From JBOGVA01 sp050692195 (GTDB lineage: Bacteria > Actinomycetota > UBA4738), in assembly GCA_050692195.1 (NCBI GenBank), contig JBOGVA010000039.1, positions 1 through 34,508 of the forward strand: a stretch of 34,508 nt of DNA, read 5' to 3'. Below the pieces are notes generated by a model. That model saw nothing but the letters and a program-made list of their open reading frames with translations, ran no database searches and had not been told where the DNA came from. Every line of letters begins with the position of its first letter. Position 1 is the first letter of the stretch. The translations under genes were made by a program, and so were the position numbers. Below, in pieces: positions 6,769 through 15,057 of the stretch.

Positions 6769-7592
6769 TGGGCCGGCGGCTGGCTGAGGTCCGCCGACTG
6801 GAGCCGCTGCGGGCCGGGCGCGTCGCGCTGCTCTTCCTCCGCGTCGGGATCATGAACGAGCTTCAGTACAGGGTGAACTTCTTCATCCACCTGTTCCAGT
6901 CACTTCTCTCTCTGGGGACCGGCCTCGTCGTGCTGGCCCTGGTGTTCAGCTACACCACGGAGCTGAACGGCTGGAGCCGGCCGCAGCTCCTGGCTGTGCT
7001 GGGCGTGCAGATCCTCATGGGCGGGGTCATCCGTACGGTCATTCAGCCCAACATGACTCAGCTCATGGAAGAGGTACGCGATGGGAAGCTGGACTACCCG
7101 CTGATGAAGCCCGAGGATGCCCAGGTCCTGGTGAGCGTACGTCGCGTGCGCATATGGCACGCGGTGGACGTGGTGAGCGGGGGCATCGTCCTGGGCGTGG
7201 GGCTCTCCAGTCTCACCGAGAGCATCGGCCTGATCGACGCGCTCGCCTTCGCCGTCGCGATTCTCCTGGGCGGGCTGATGCTCTACTGCTTCTGGTTGAT
7301 CGTCTCTTGCGTCTCGTTCTGGGTGGTGCGGATGTGGGAGGCGATCGAGCTGTTCGAGGGGCTCTTCCAGACGGGACGATGGCCGGTCGGGATCTACCCC
7401 CTTTGGCTGCGCGTCGGGCTCACGTATCTGGTCCCGATCGCCTTCGCGGTGACCGTCCCGGCCGAAGCGGTGACGTCGCGCCTGCACGCTTCGACGCTGC
7501 TGGGCGCCTCGGCGTTCGCCGTCGTCCTCTTCACCTTCACGCGGTGGCTCTGGAAGCGGGGGCTCCGCCGGTACTCGGGCGCCTCCGCCTGA
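6768..7592 (+). CDS. ABC-2 family permease (DUF990-like), second subunit
   Basis: This is a 274-residue membrane protein with six predicted helices. Near the N-terminus it has the paired-family sequence RVGIMNELQYRVNFFIHLFQ, and later PLMKPEDAQVLVSVR and GRWPVGIYPLWLR. The ATG shares one base with the stop of the first permease and is preceded by GGTGGGGA, so the three ABC genes form one translationally coupled operon. It ends nine bases before the convergent end of the acetyltransferase gene. Confidence 0.88.
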   Translation: MGRRLAEVRRLEPLRAGRVALLFLRVGIMNELQYRVNFFIHLFQSLLSLGTGLVVLALVFSYTTELNGWSRPQLLAVLGVQILMGGVIRTVIQPNMTQLMEEVRDGKLDYPLMKPEDAQVLVSVRRVRIWHAVDVVSGGIVLGVGLSSLTESIGLIDALAFAVAILLGGLMLYCFWLIVSCVSFWVVRMWEAIELFEGLFQTGRWPVGIYPLWLRVGLTYLVPIAFAVTVPAEAVTSRLHASTLLGASAFAVVLFTFTRWLWKRGLRRYSGASA

Positions 7593-7601
7593 GCCTCTGC
7601 T

Positions 7602-8825
7602 TCAGAACACGGTCGAGCAGTAGGGGAGCGGATCCCAGGCGAACATGGCATCGGCTCGGGCCAAGGCGCCGGGTTTCGCCTCGTGCGCCCGGCCTGCCCG
7701 AGAGAGCGTCCGGAGTCGCACGCCGCCGAGGTAGGTCGCTCCCAGGTCGGCGGCGTCCACAATGAGGTGAGGGGCTCGATCGGTCGGCCGGCACTGCGCG
7801 CCGTCGGGACCTCCCTCGAGCTCGTACCGACCCTCGTTCCAGGGACAAAACGTGTCGCGCACCTCGAGCACCACCTGGTCGGCCGAGCTGTATCGGCGGC
7901 CCTCCAGCGCTTTGGGGACGTCGACCAAGCGCAGCCACAGGCCGTCCGCCATCTTCAGGCGGAGCCTTCTCGGCTCGGCGACCATGTGAAGCAGCGGCTC
8001 GTCCGCCGGTCGCGGCCACGCCTCGATGTGCTTGATGAGGTCATGGTCGAAGCAATACCGCCACAGGTCCGCATATGCCCCCGGCGTCTCAGCCACGAGC
8101 TCCCGGACCTTCAGCACGTTCTCCGGGACGCCCTCGTTCCAGTCGTGCTTGATCCGGTACATGACGTAGCCGTCCGGAGTGCCTTGCGGAGAGCGGTGCA
8201 GGAGGTAGAAGAGCGCGCTGGCGCCGTCGCGCCACCGCTCCAGATCGGCGGTGATGGTGTCCCACCAGGTCTTGCTGCGCATCCACATCCCGGGCTGTCC
8301 GGTCGCGAATCGCTCGTACACATCCGGGAACACCTCCAGGGCGTCGTCCCTCTCCACCAGGGCCATCCGCCCCCAGGGCTGGTGGGGCCGAGCGAACGCC
8401 GCCCGATCCCGTTCGATCCTCAAGTCGGCGGAGTAGGCGGCCAGCCCGTAGCCGAAGCGCCCATAGATGGAGCTCTCGGAGGCCCATAGGCCGGCGATGG
8501 CATTTCCGCTGTCCCGGAAGTCGTCCAGCTCCCGGCGCATCAGCATCGTGAGGAGCCCACGCCGGCGGTGCGTGGGGGCGACCCCGACCGCCGTGACGCC
8601 CGGCATGGGGAGGCGGCCACCCGGCACGGTGAGGACGAGAGAGAACGCTCCTGCCGTGGCCACGATGTCGTTGCCCTCGAACGCGGCGAGGCTCAGGTCG
8701 GGCTCGAACGTGCGCCGGTGGACATCGAGCTCGTCCTCGCGCACTTGGGTCCCGAAGGCACGCTCGACTGCCCGTGCCCAGGTGTCGAACTCCTCGGCGG
8801 TGACCGGTCGGATCTCAACGTCCAT
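7602..8825 (-). CDS. Eis-like GNAT N-acetyltransferase
   Basis: Eis-family enzymes transfer acetyl from acetyl-CoA to amines, in some species aminoglycosides or protein lysines. The product has 407 residues from the ATG at 8825, the family's usual size. The N-terminal GNAT domain begins EIRPVTAEEFDTWARAV and has the CoA-binding motif VAPTHRRRGLL at 82-92. A second GNAT-like domain (about 140-300) contains WWDTI and GYVMYR. A C-terminal sterol-carrier-like domain ends in Phe, whose terminal carboxylate acts as the base in characterised Eis. A frame extending further upstream is possible but has no family similarity. Substrate specificity is not predictable. Confidence 0.9.
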   Translation of the reverse strand: MDVEIRPVTAEEFDTWARAVERAFGTQVREDELDVHRRTFEPDLSLAAFEGNDIVATAGAFSLVLTVPGGRLPMPGVTAVGVAPTHRRRGLLTMLMRRELDDFRDSGNAIAGLWASESSIYGRFGYGLAAYSADLRIERDRAAFARPHQPWGRMALVERDDALEVFPDVYERFATGQPGMWMRSKTWWDTITADLERWRDGASALFYLLHRSPQGTPDGYVMYRIKHDWNEGVPENVLKVRELVAETPGAYADLWRYCFDHDLIKHIEAWPRPADEPLLHMVAEPRRLRLKMADGLWLRLVDVPKALEGRRYSSADQVVLEVRDTFCPWNEGRYELEGGPDGAQCRPTDRAPHLIVDAADLGATYLGGVRLRTLSRAGRAHEAKPGALARADAMFAWDPLPYCSTVF

Positions 8826-8931
8826 GTGGTGTCCCGATCCCGATGGTAGGCCGGCCCCCACGGTGAGGCCGGCAAGGAGAGAAGCGGCCCAGAGGGTGCA
8901 TGGGGCGCGAGAAAGGGTAGCATTCCAACCG

Positions 8932-9672
8932 ATGGAGACGTCGTCGGCTCGAGAGTATGTCTGGCAGGGCCCCGCGGGTCCGTTCACGATCCTGCTGGAC
9001 GAAGGTGTCTTCGCTCCCACCCAGACCAGCCGTGAGGTGGCGGAGAGCCTCACGGTCCATCCCGGCGAGAGTGTGATCGACGTCGGGAGCGGCTCGGGCG
9101 TCCTGTCATTCGTGGCAGCCCGGATGGGAGCGAGCACCGTTTACGGGACCGAGGTCAACGGGCGGGCCGTCCACCTGGCGCGGCGCAACGCCGAGCTTCT
9201 GGGCCTCTCGGACAGGGTCGATTTCCGGGAGGGGAGCCTGTTCGAGCCCCTCGATGGGGTTCGAGCCAACGTCATCATCGGAGACGTGTCGGGCGTCCCC
9301 GACGATATCGCGGCCATCTCGGACTGGTTCCCCGGCGGATTCAGCGGCGGCCCGACCGGAGCGGAAGTCCCGGTGGCGATGCTCGAGGCCACTCGGTCCC
9401 ACCTCTTGCCCGGCGGCCGGCTGTATCTGCCCACCGGATCGATCCAGGACGAGGGGGCGGTGTTGCGGGCGGCCCGGGCCATCTTCGGCGAGGGTAGCCT
9501 GCGCAAGCTGCGGGAACGGCTGCTTCCTCTGCCGGCGAAGATCACCGACAGTGCGGTGGTCAGGCGACTGATGGATTCAGGCGTGGTCCGGTTCATCCGC
9601 CGGGGGAGCCGGCTGCTGTGGGAGCTGCGGGTCTGGGAGTGCACCCTCCCCCAGGCCCGCCTGGGCGACTGA
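8932..9672 (+). CDS. Class I SAM-dependent methyltransferase
   Basis: The 246-residue protein has the Rossmann-type S-adenosylmethionine site VIDVGSGSGVL (48-58), an acidic residue after strand beta2 in GTEVNGRAV (Glu74), and a PrmA/PrmC-like overall layout. Where PrmC enzymes have NPPY this protein has IGDVSG (116-121). It is therefore probably not a release-factor methylase, and its substrate is unknown. The ATG at 8932 was chosen because the preceding in-frame sequence is antisense to the acetyltransferase gene and its promoter. The gene is divergent from that acetyltransferase, with about 106 bases between the starts. Confidence 0.8.
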   Translation: METSSAREYVWQGPAGPFTILLDEGVFAPTQTSREVAESLTVHPGESVIDVGSGSGVLSFVAARMGASTVYGTEVNGRAVHLARRNAELLGLSDRVDFREGSLFEPLDGVRANVIIGDVSGVPDDIAAISDWFPGGFSGGPTGAEVPVAMLEATRSHLLPGGRLYLPTGSIQDEGAVLRAARAIFGEGSLRKLRERLLPLPAKITDSAVVRRLMDSGVVRFIRRGSRLLWELRVWECTLPQARLGD

Positions 9673-9743
9673 GTCGCCAGCCGCTCCACTCCAACTTGTA
9701 GACACCGAGCCTCTTCGTGTGAAGGCGCTACGCGCCGCCTACA

Positions 9744-10538
9744 GTGGTCCCCGTGGCTGGAACACCTCCCGTCATGAGGAACCCCGACCCTTCCTCCGGG
9801 GCGGCGCTCGCGCTTCCAAGTCGGAAGATGCTGGCCGAGGAGATACTGGTCGTCCTCTCTCTGTCCCTTCTGGCCAGCGCCGTGTTCGCCCTCATCGACC
9901 TCCTGTCCGCGCCGGTCTCCCGAAGAGTGGCGGTTCGACTCTTCGCCGACGTGCAGCTCGCCAGGCAGCTCGCCTCGATCGTCCTGGACCTGGCTCCCGT
10001 CGCCCTGGTCCTCCACCTGGCTCGCCGGACCGGCGAGGGTCTCCGTCCGTTCGGGCTGGCCACGAACACTCTTGGGAGGGATGCGGCGTGGGGCCTGCTG
10101 GCCGGCCTCGGGGTCGCCATCGCCGGCCTCGGCGTGTACCTCGCGGGCCTGGCGTTGGACGTGAACCGCTTCGTGGTCCCCGTGCCGCCGCTCGGACACT
10201 GGTGGACCGTGCCGATCCTGGTCCTCGGGGCCATGCAGAACGCCCTGCTGGAGGAGGTCGTGGCGGTGGGCTACCTGATCCGGCGCCTGGAGCAAACGGG
10301 GTGGTCGGCGCTCGCGGCCGTGGCTACGAGTGCCGTCCTGCGCGGCTCCTACCACCTCTATCAGGGATGGAGCGCGTTCGTGGGGAACCTTGCCCTGGGG
10401 CTGGCCTTCGGCTACGCGTTCCAACGATGGCGCCGGACGTGGCCGCTGGTGACCGCCCACTTCGCGGTGGATGTCCTCGCCGGCGTCGCCTACATTGGTC
10501 TGCGTGGGCGCTGCTTCCTCGACGTCTGCGTTCCCTGA
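9744..10538 (+). CDS. CPBP-family intramembrane metalloprotease
   Basis: The product is a polytopic membrane protein of up to 264 residues. It has the conserved Abi/CPBP elements: LLEEVVAVGYL (Glu170 and Glu171), a histidine in GSYHLYQG (His204), and TAHFAVDV (His239, Asp243), which together coordinate the catalytic metal in this family. Members cleave peptides within membranes or process prenylated substrates; the substrate here is unknown. The start is uncertain: GTG 9744, GTG 9753 and ATG 9774 are all in frame. TACAGT lies about nine bases before GTG 9753, which would suit a leaderless transcript. selD follows 28 bases after the stop. Confidence 0.85.
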   Translation: MVPVAGTPPVMRNPDPSSGAALALPSRKMLAEEILVVLSLSLLASAVFALIDLLSAPVSRRVAVRLFADVQLARQLASIVLDLAPVALVLHLARRTGEGLRPFGLATNTLGRDAAWGLLAGLGVAIAGLGVYLAGLALDVNRFVVPVPPLGHWWTVPILVLGAMQNALLEEVVAVGYLIRRLEQTGWSALAAVATSAVLRGSYHLYQGWSAFVGNLALGLAFGYAFQRWRRTWPLVTAHFAVDVLAGVAYIGLRGRCFLDVCVP

Positions 10539-10566
10539 GCAGCGTGGCGTTCCCAGACTGGGGCGT

Positions 10567-11646
10567 ATGCTCGCTGCGATGGCCGAGACGATGCGGGAGG
10601 AGGTGCGGCTTACCCGGTTCAGCCACGGCGCGGGTTGAGCGTGCAAGCTCGCTCCGAGCGACCTGGCCCAGGTCCTGGGCCGCCTGACCCCAACCGAATA
10701 CCCCGCCGAGGTGCTGGTCTCGCCCGCCACGGGCGACGACGCGGCCGTCTATCTCCTGCCCGGCGGGCAGGCCCTCGTCCAGACGGTCGACTTCTTCACG
10801 CCCATCGTGAACGACCCGTTCGACTGGGGCCGGATCGCCGCGGCCAACGCCTTCTCGGACGTCTACGCCATGGGCGGGAGCCCGGCGATGGCCATGAACC
10901 TGGTGGCCTGGCCGATCCAGGAACTGCCCCTGGACCTTTTGGCCCGCGTGCTGGAGGGCGGGGCGGCGGTGGCTCGCGAGGCCGGAGTGGTCATCCTGGG
11001 CGGCCATTCCATCCACGACCCCGAGCCGAAATACGGCATGGCCGTCACGGGGTTCGTCGACCCTGATCGGATCATCCGGAACTCAACCATTCGACCGGGG
11101 GACGTGCTCTTCCTGACCAAGCCGCTCGGGCTCGGCATCATCACGACCGCGGTGAAGCGGGGGGAGGCCTCGCCCGATCAGGTGGGGCTGGCCGTTCAGA
11201 TGATGACGACCCTCAACGCAGCCGCCGCCGAGGCGATGCTCGAGGCGAGAGCCTCCGCCGCCACGGACGTCACCGGCTTTGGCCTACTCGGCCATCTGCA
11301 CATCGCGCTTGCGGCCTCCGGGGTCGCCGCGCGGGTGGACGCCGGAGCGGTGCCGCTCTTGCCCGGGACGCTCGATCTCGCCGAGCGAGGCGTTGTTCCC
11401 TCCGGGTCCCATTCGAACCACGAGTTCGTGACACCGAACGTGGATTGGGGGACCTTACCTGCACCCGAGCAGCTGATCCTGGCCGACGCCCAGACCTCCG
11501 GCGGCCTCCTGATCGCCGTCCCCGAGCGCCGTGCCGATACGCTCCGGGAGGAGCTGTCCCGCCGGGAAGTGACCGCCGCCCAGCTCGGCGCCGTCGAGGA
11601 GGGTCCGGCGGGCCGCATCTGGCTCCGGGGCCGTGTCACCGCCTGA
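10567..11646 (+). CDS. selD: Selenophosphate synthetase SelD containing selenocysteine
   Basis: SelD makes selenophosphate from selenide and ATP for selenocysteine synthesis. The recognisable domain begins SHGAG-U-ACKLAPSDL, where U is an in-frame TGA at 10636-10638. This is exactly the position of the catalytic Cys/Sec in known SelD (SHGAG[C/U]GCK). Downstream come SPATGDDAAV, the metal/ATP-binding stretch LGGHSIHDPEPKYG and DVTGFGLLGHL, all standard. Read through the TGA, the protein has 359 residues, close to the usual ~345-350. Starting after the TGA (GTG 10711) would remove the active-site loop and Lys27. The in-frame ATGs at 10567, 10579 and 10591 are alternatives. I give 10567 as the outer limit. 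Hairpins just after the TGA could serve as the SECIS element. Confidence 0.92.
10636..10674 (+). promoter_or_regulatory. Sec UGA codon and candidate bacterial SECIS hairpins in selD
   Basis: Bacterial selenocysteine insertion needs a stem-loop within the coding region shortly after the UGA. Two perfect stems follow the TGA: GCTCG/CGAGC (10647-10659, loop CTC) and GACCTG/CAGGTC (10660-10674, loop GCC). Which of them SelB would bind is not certain, because the apical-loop consensus is loose between bacteria. Confidence 0.45.
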
Positions 11647-11757
11647 TCCCGCTCGAAGATCTGCGAATCCGGACTCCCCAACCGCGCTCCGCGATGGTAG
11701 ATTCTTCGGCCCGATAGGAATGGCCGCTGCCAGGGCAAACGTTGACCAGACCGGAGA

Positions 11758-12171
11758 ATGGAGAGCTCGGAGGTGATCGAGATCCCAGGCGACGTGCGGC
11801 AGGCCATGATCGCCCACGCCGTCGAAGGGGTGCCCAAGGAGGCCTGCGGGATCCTGGCAGGCCGAGACGGCCGGGTCGAGCACTTCTACAGGATGCGAAA
11901 CGCCGATGACAGCCCGGTCACCTATCGGCTCGATCCGACCGAGCAGTTCCGGGTCTTCAATGAGATCGAGGAGAAGGGATGGGATCTGGTGGGGATCTTC
12001 CACTCCCACACACACACCGAGGCCTACCCCTCGGAGACCGACAGGGGGCAGGCGTTCTATCCGGAGGCGCACTACGTGCTGGTGTCCCTGGCCGACAGTG
12101 CAAACCCGGTGCTCCGGGCGTTCACCATTCGCGACGGGGAGATTCGCGAGGAGGAAGTGAGGATCACGTGA
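11758..12171 (+). CDS. mec: JAMM/Mov34 (M67) metallopeptidase, Mec-like
   Basis: This 137-residue zinc protease has the complete JAMM signature: Glu28 in PKEACG and H-S-H-(7)-S-(2)-D at His82, His84, Ser92 and Asp95. In Mycobacterium tuberculosis Mec removes cysteine from the CysO-cysteine adduct. The same role is likely here because moeB- and cysO-like genes follow immediately and cysM lies farther along the same strand. The stop overlaps the GTG of moeB. ATG 11758 is preceded by GGAG at close spacing. TAGATT at 11698-11703 could be a -10 element. Confidence 0.9.
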   Translation: MESSEVIEIPGDVRQAMIAHAVEGVPKEACGILAGRDGRVEHFYRMRNADDSPVTYRLDPTEQFRVFNEIEEKGWDLVGIFHSHTHTEAYPSETDRGQAFYPEAHYVLVSLADSANPVLRAFTIRDGEIREEEVRIT

Positions 12172-13034
12172 GCGGCACTCTGTTCAACGAGCAGCAAGTC
12201 CTGCGGTACTCGAGGCACATCATTCTGCCGAAGATCGGAGCGACCGGCCAGCGCAAGCTGATGGACGCCAAGGTCTTGTGCGTGGGGGCCGGTGGGCTCG
12301 GCTCGCCGGCGGCGATGTATCTGGCCGCGGCCGGGGTGGGAACCCTCGGCATCGTGGACTTCGATACGGTCGACCTCACGAACCTCCAGCGCCAGCTCCT
12401 CCACGACACCGACGACGTCGGGAGGCCGAAGGTGGACTCGGCAGCGGAGCGCCTGGAGGGGATCAACCCCGAGGTCGCGGTGATCAAGCACAACGCGGTG
12501 CTCAACTCGGAGAACGCCTTCGAGATCCTGGGCCAATACGACGTGGTGGTCGACGGATCGGACAACTTTCCCGTGAGGTACCTGGTGAACGACGCAACCC
12601 AGATGCTGGGCAAGCCGCTGGTGTACGGGTCGATCTACCAGTTCGACGGCCAGGCCAGCGTCTTCCTCCCCGGCCCCGAGAACCCGTGCTACCGGTGCCT
12701 CTTCCCCGAGCCACCTCCTCCCGGGACCGTGCCCTCGTGCGCGGAGGGTGGTGTCTTCGGCGTCCTTCCCGGCATCGTCGGCTCGATCCAGGCCGTCGAG
12801 GCGATCAAGCTCATCACCGGGGTGGGCGACCTGCTGGTCGGCAGGCTCTTGCTCTTCAACGCCCTGGACATGGAGTTCACCACCGTCAAGCTGCGGTGGG
12901 ACCCGGACTGCCCGGTGTGCGGGAAGAGCCCCACCGTCACCGAGCTGGTCGACTACGACCTGTTCTGCGGCCTGGCCCCGGGACAGGCGCCACCTGAGGC
13001 GGAGCACGGGGTCAAGACCACCGTGGAAGCCTGA
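12168..13034 (+). CDS. moeB: ThiF/MoeB-type adenylyltransferase (activates CysO/ThiS-like proteins)
   Basis: E1-like enzymes adenylate the C-terminal glycine of small ubiquitin-like sulfur carriers. The 288-residue protein has the nucleotide site GAGGLGS (40-46), DFDTVDLTNLQRQ (64-76), the SDNFPVRYL crossover region, zinc cysteines CYRC (174 and 177) and CPVC (248 and 251), and a conserved Cys191 in PSCAEGGVFG. Unlike mycobacterial MoeZ it lacks a C-terminal rhodanese domain, so sulfur delivery must come from another protein. The GTG start overlaps the mec stop and is preceded by GAGG. cysO starts 14 bases after its stop, making its product the obvious substrate. Confidence 0.93.
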   Translation: MSGTLFNEQQVLRYSRHIILPKIGATGQRKLMDAKVLCVGAGGLGSPAAMYLAAAGVGTLGIVDFDTVDLTNLQRQLLHDTDDVGRPKVDSAAERLEGINPEVAVIKHNAVLNSENAFEILGQYDVVVDGSDNFPVRYLVNDATQMLGKPLVYGSIYQFDGQASVFLPGPENPCYRCLFPEPPPPGTVPSCAEGGVFGVLPGIVGSIQAVEAIKLITGVGDLLVGRLLLFNALDMEFTTVKLRWDPDCPVCGKSPTVTELVDYDLFCGLAPGQAPPEAEHGVKTTVEA

Positions 13035-13048
13035 TCGAGGAGACGCCC

Positions 13049-13324
13049 GTGTCGGTGACGGTGAAGATCCCGACCATCCTCCGCCACCACGTGGGCGGCG
13101 AGCCCACAGTGCAGGGAGACGGCCGGACGGTGCGCGACCTCCTGGACGACCTGGATCGCCGCTATCCCGGGATCAAGCCCGGCATCTTGAACGATGACGG
13201 CGACCTCCATCGCTTCGTCAACCTCTACGTGAACGGCGAAGACGTGCGCTTCAGCGGCTCCTTGGAGACCGAGATCAGGGAGGGCGACACGATCTCCATC
13301 CTCCCCGCCGTCGCCGGGGGCTAG
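13049..13324 (+). CDS. cysO: CysO-like ubiquitin-fold sulfur-carrier protein
   Basis: The 91-residue beta-grasp protein ends in the diglycine AVAGG that is adenylated and thiocarboxylated. From memory the sequence follows M. tuberculosis CysO closely, including VTVKIPTILR near the start, HRFVNLYVNGEDVRFSG in the middle and ILPAVAGG at the end. CysO thiocarboxylate donates sulfur to O-phosphoserine-derived aminoacrylate on CysM, and Mec releases cysteine. GAGGAGA (13036-13042) precedes the GTG start. Together with mec and moeB it forms a tight operon. A MoaD/ThiS role is possible but less likely given the partners. Confidence 0.93.
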   Translation: MSVTVKIPTILRHHVGGEPTVQGDGRTVRDLLDDLDRRYPGIKPGILNDDGDLHRFVNLYVNGEDVRFSGSLETEIREGDTISILPAVAGG

Positions 13325-13344
13325 CGCCACCAGAGGCAAAGACC

Positions 13345-13367
13345 GGGGGTGCTACGCTTTCACCCCC
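13345..13367 (+). terminator. Hairpin between cysO and glutamate dehydrogenase
   Basis: GGGGGTG (13345-13351) and CACCCCC (13361-13367) form a perfect 7-bp stem with a 9-base loop, followed by TTCCC. It lies 20 bases after the cysO stop and could end the cysteine operon. The loop contains TACGCT preceded by TG, an extended -10-like sequence that could instead drive the next gene. Either or both uses are possible. Confidence 0.45.
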
Positions 13368-13389
13368 TTCCCTACCCAAGGAGTGGCCG

Positions 13390-14625
13390 ATGAGCTCAGC
13401 GTTCGAAGCTGTCCGAGGGTTCTACGAGCAGGCGGCGGAGAAGCTCGAGCTCGAGCTGTCACTCAGGGAGGCGCTGTCCACGCCCACCCGCGAGATCACC
13501 ACCCAGGTGCGAACGCCCATGGACGGTGGAGGATTCAAGGTCTTCAAGGGATACCGAGTTCAGCACAACAATGCCCGGGGACCCTACAAGGGCGGGCTTC
13601 GGTTCCATCCGACCGTCAACCTCGACGAGGTTCGGTGCTTCGCGATGCTCATGACCTGGAAGACGGCCCTGATGAACATTCCCTTCGGCGGTGGGAAGGG
13701 AGGGATCCAGGTCGAGCCCAAGCTGTTGTCGGAGGCCGAGCTCGAGCGGCTGTCTCGTGGTTTCATGCGGGCCATCGCCGACGTCATCGGGCCGAACGTC
13801 GACGTGCCGGCACCCGACATCAACACGAATCCCCAGATCATGGGGTGGATGGCGGATGAATACGCCCGTCGGTACGGTCCTCATCCCGCGGTCATCACCG
13901 GCAAGCCCCTCTCGGTGGGAGGATCCCTCGGCAGGGATTCGGCCACCGGGCGCGGGGCGCTGATCTGCCTGGACCATATCGTGCGCGCACGCGGTTGGAA
14001 TCGCGAGGACACCACCCTCGCCATCGAGGGATACGGAAACGCAGGCTCCTGGCTGGCTGTCCTCGCCGCCGAACTGGGATATCCCATCGTGGCCGTGTCG
14101 GACAGCAGGGGGGGGATCCTGGCTCCCGGGGGGTTGCACCCAGAGAAGGTCCTGGTCCACAAGCATGAGACAGGAAGCGTCATCGGGTTCGAGGGCGCGG
14201 AGACCATTCGATGCGAGGACATCTTCTCGGTCGATTGTCGGGTCTTCGTGCCGGCCGCGCTCGACGAAAGCGTGAACGAACGAACGGCTCCCCGGATCAA
14301 GGCGCAGATCATCCTGGAAGAGGCCAACTACCCGGTCACCACCGAGGCTGAACGCATCCTCGCTGACAGGGGCGCAACCGTCGTTCCCGACATCCTCGCC
14401 TCGGGCGGGGGGGTCGCGGTCTCCTATCTCGAATGGGTCCAGGACCTCCAGCGAGAGGCCTGGTCGGAGGAGCGAGTCAACGGCCGGCTGGAGGAGTTCA
14501 TGGAAGCTGCCACCGGGCAGGTCCTGCGCCGGGCCGAGGCCGAGAGCGTCTCCCTGCGCGAGGCCGCCTACCTGATCGGCGTGGAGCGAGTGGCGGAGGC
14601 CGAGAAGGCTCGCGGCTACCGTTAG
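13390..14625 (+). CDS. gdhA: Glu/Leu/Phe/Val dehydrogenase, probably glutamate dehydrogenase
   Basis: This enzyme interconverts glutamate and 2-oxoglutarate plus ammonium using NAD(P). The 411-residue product has the N-terminal substrate domain with KGYRVQHNNARGPYKGGLRFHP, Lys91 in TWKTALMNIPFGGGKGGI and the catalytic-type Lys103. It also has PAPDINTNPQIMGW and a dinucleotide fold with GYGNAGSW. The length is normal for the ~410-residue hexameric type. AAGGAG precedes ATG 13390 at good spacing. Substrate preference (Glu rather than Leu) is inferred from the overall sequence. A large inverted-repeat element follows about 80 bases after the stop. Confidence 0.92.
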   Translation: MSSAFEAVRGFYEQAAEKLELELSLREALSTPTREITTQVRTPMDGGGFKVFKGYRVQHNNARGPYKGGLRFHPTVNLDEVRCFAMLMTWKTALMNIPFGGGKGGIQVEPKLLSEAELERLSRGFMRAIADVIGPNVDVPAPDINTNPQIMGWMADEYARRYGPHPAVITGKPLSVGGSLGRDSATGRGALICLDHIVRARGWNREDTTLAIEGYGNAGSWLAVLAAELGYPIVAVSDSRGGILAPGGLHPEKVLVHKHETGSVIGFEGAETIRCEDIFSVDCRVFVPAALDESVNERTAPRIKAQIILEEANYPVTTEAERILADRGATVVPDILASGGGVAVSYLEWVQDLQREAWSEERVNGRLEEFMEAATGQVLRRAEAESVSLREAAYLIGVERVAEAEKARGYR

Positions 14626-14705
14626 GCGATGGGCCGGCCCAGGTCGTGTCGGGCGAGCTGCGGGTTTTCCAGACGGGGTGGAGTGAGCTAGGCTTCCTTG
14701 TGGTA

Positions 14706-14806
14706 GGGACCGGAAGGTGGCACCCACGCCCGGCCGGTCGCGGGAGACCGAGTCCTCGCCTGAGAGGAACGACTATCGGGACGCCTGGTCACCTCCTTCC
14801 GGTCCC
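14706..14806. repeat. 101-base inverted-repeat element with two internal hairpins
   Basis: GGGACCGGAAGG (14706-14717) is perfectly complementary to CCTTCCGGTCCC (14795-14806). Inside lie two more perfect 5-bp hairpins with 6-base loops: CGGTC/GACCG (14735-14750) and TCCTC/GAGGA (14753-14768). CCCG (14729-14732) can also pair with CGGG (14777-14780). The result is a multibranched fold between gdhA and the minus-strand FAD-gene remnant, whose last codons include the right arm. It could be a bidirectional terminator, a structured RNA or a small mobile remnant. I could not match it to a riboswitch class I know. Confidence 0.55.
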
Positions 14807-15024
14807 CCACTCCCCTTGATCTTCAGCCCTGGAACGTGAGGCCCGTCCTCGCCTGAGGTCTGTGCGGATTACGCGGGCTGCGTTGCGACCGGGGCGCCCA
14901 TCACCCCGCCTCCCGGATGGGATCCGGACCCGCACAGATACAGTCCGGCCACGGGCGTCCGATAGGAAGCTGCCCGGGAGGCCGGACGGAGCGAGAAGAG
15001 CTGGTCCAGCGACATCTGGTGAAC
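14789..15024 (-). pseudogene. C-terminal remnant of a phytoene-desaturase-like FAD oxidoreductase
   Basis: On the minus strand from 15024 the sequence reads VHQMSLDQLFSLRPASRAA, then SYRTPVAGLYLCGSGSHPGGGVMGAP. This is the conserved C-terminal FAD-contact region of the two intact genes at 19218 and 20840 (RTPVRGLWLCGSATHPGGG and LYLCGSGAHPGGG). The frame then meets a TAA at 14869-14871. One base of shift restores GRNAARVIRTDLRRG, which continues to a TGA at 14789-14791. A TAA at 15025-15027 ends similarity on the other side. The N-terminal ~450 residues are absent between here and the next gene. The fragment abuts the low-GC sigma-factor block, suggesting that acquisition of that block removed the rest. 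Confidence 0.85.
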
Positions 15025-15057
15025 TTACCTCATGAGTTCGGGCAAGATTGTTGTAGC

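Noticed and set aside
9141..10730. 529-residue minus-strand open frame across the methyltransferase, CPBP and selD genes
   Set aside because: Low-complexity charged sequence opposite three well-supported genes; a GC-driven shadow frame.
14700..14810. Inverted-repeat element as tRNA-Sec (selC) or a glycine/TPP riboswitch
   Set aside because: There is no T-loop (TTCGA) or anticodon-like arrangement, and the conserved core sequences of those riboswitches are missing.
14917..15057. N-terminal extension of the ECF sigma factor from 14917
   Set aside because: The extension is antisense to the conserved FAD-gene remnant and reads as low-complexity Gly/Arg/Pro sequence; the sigma domain starts after 15058.
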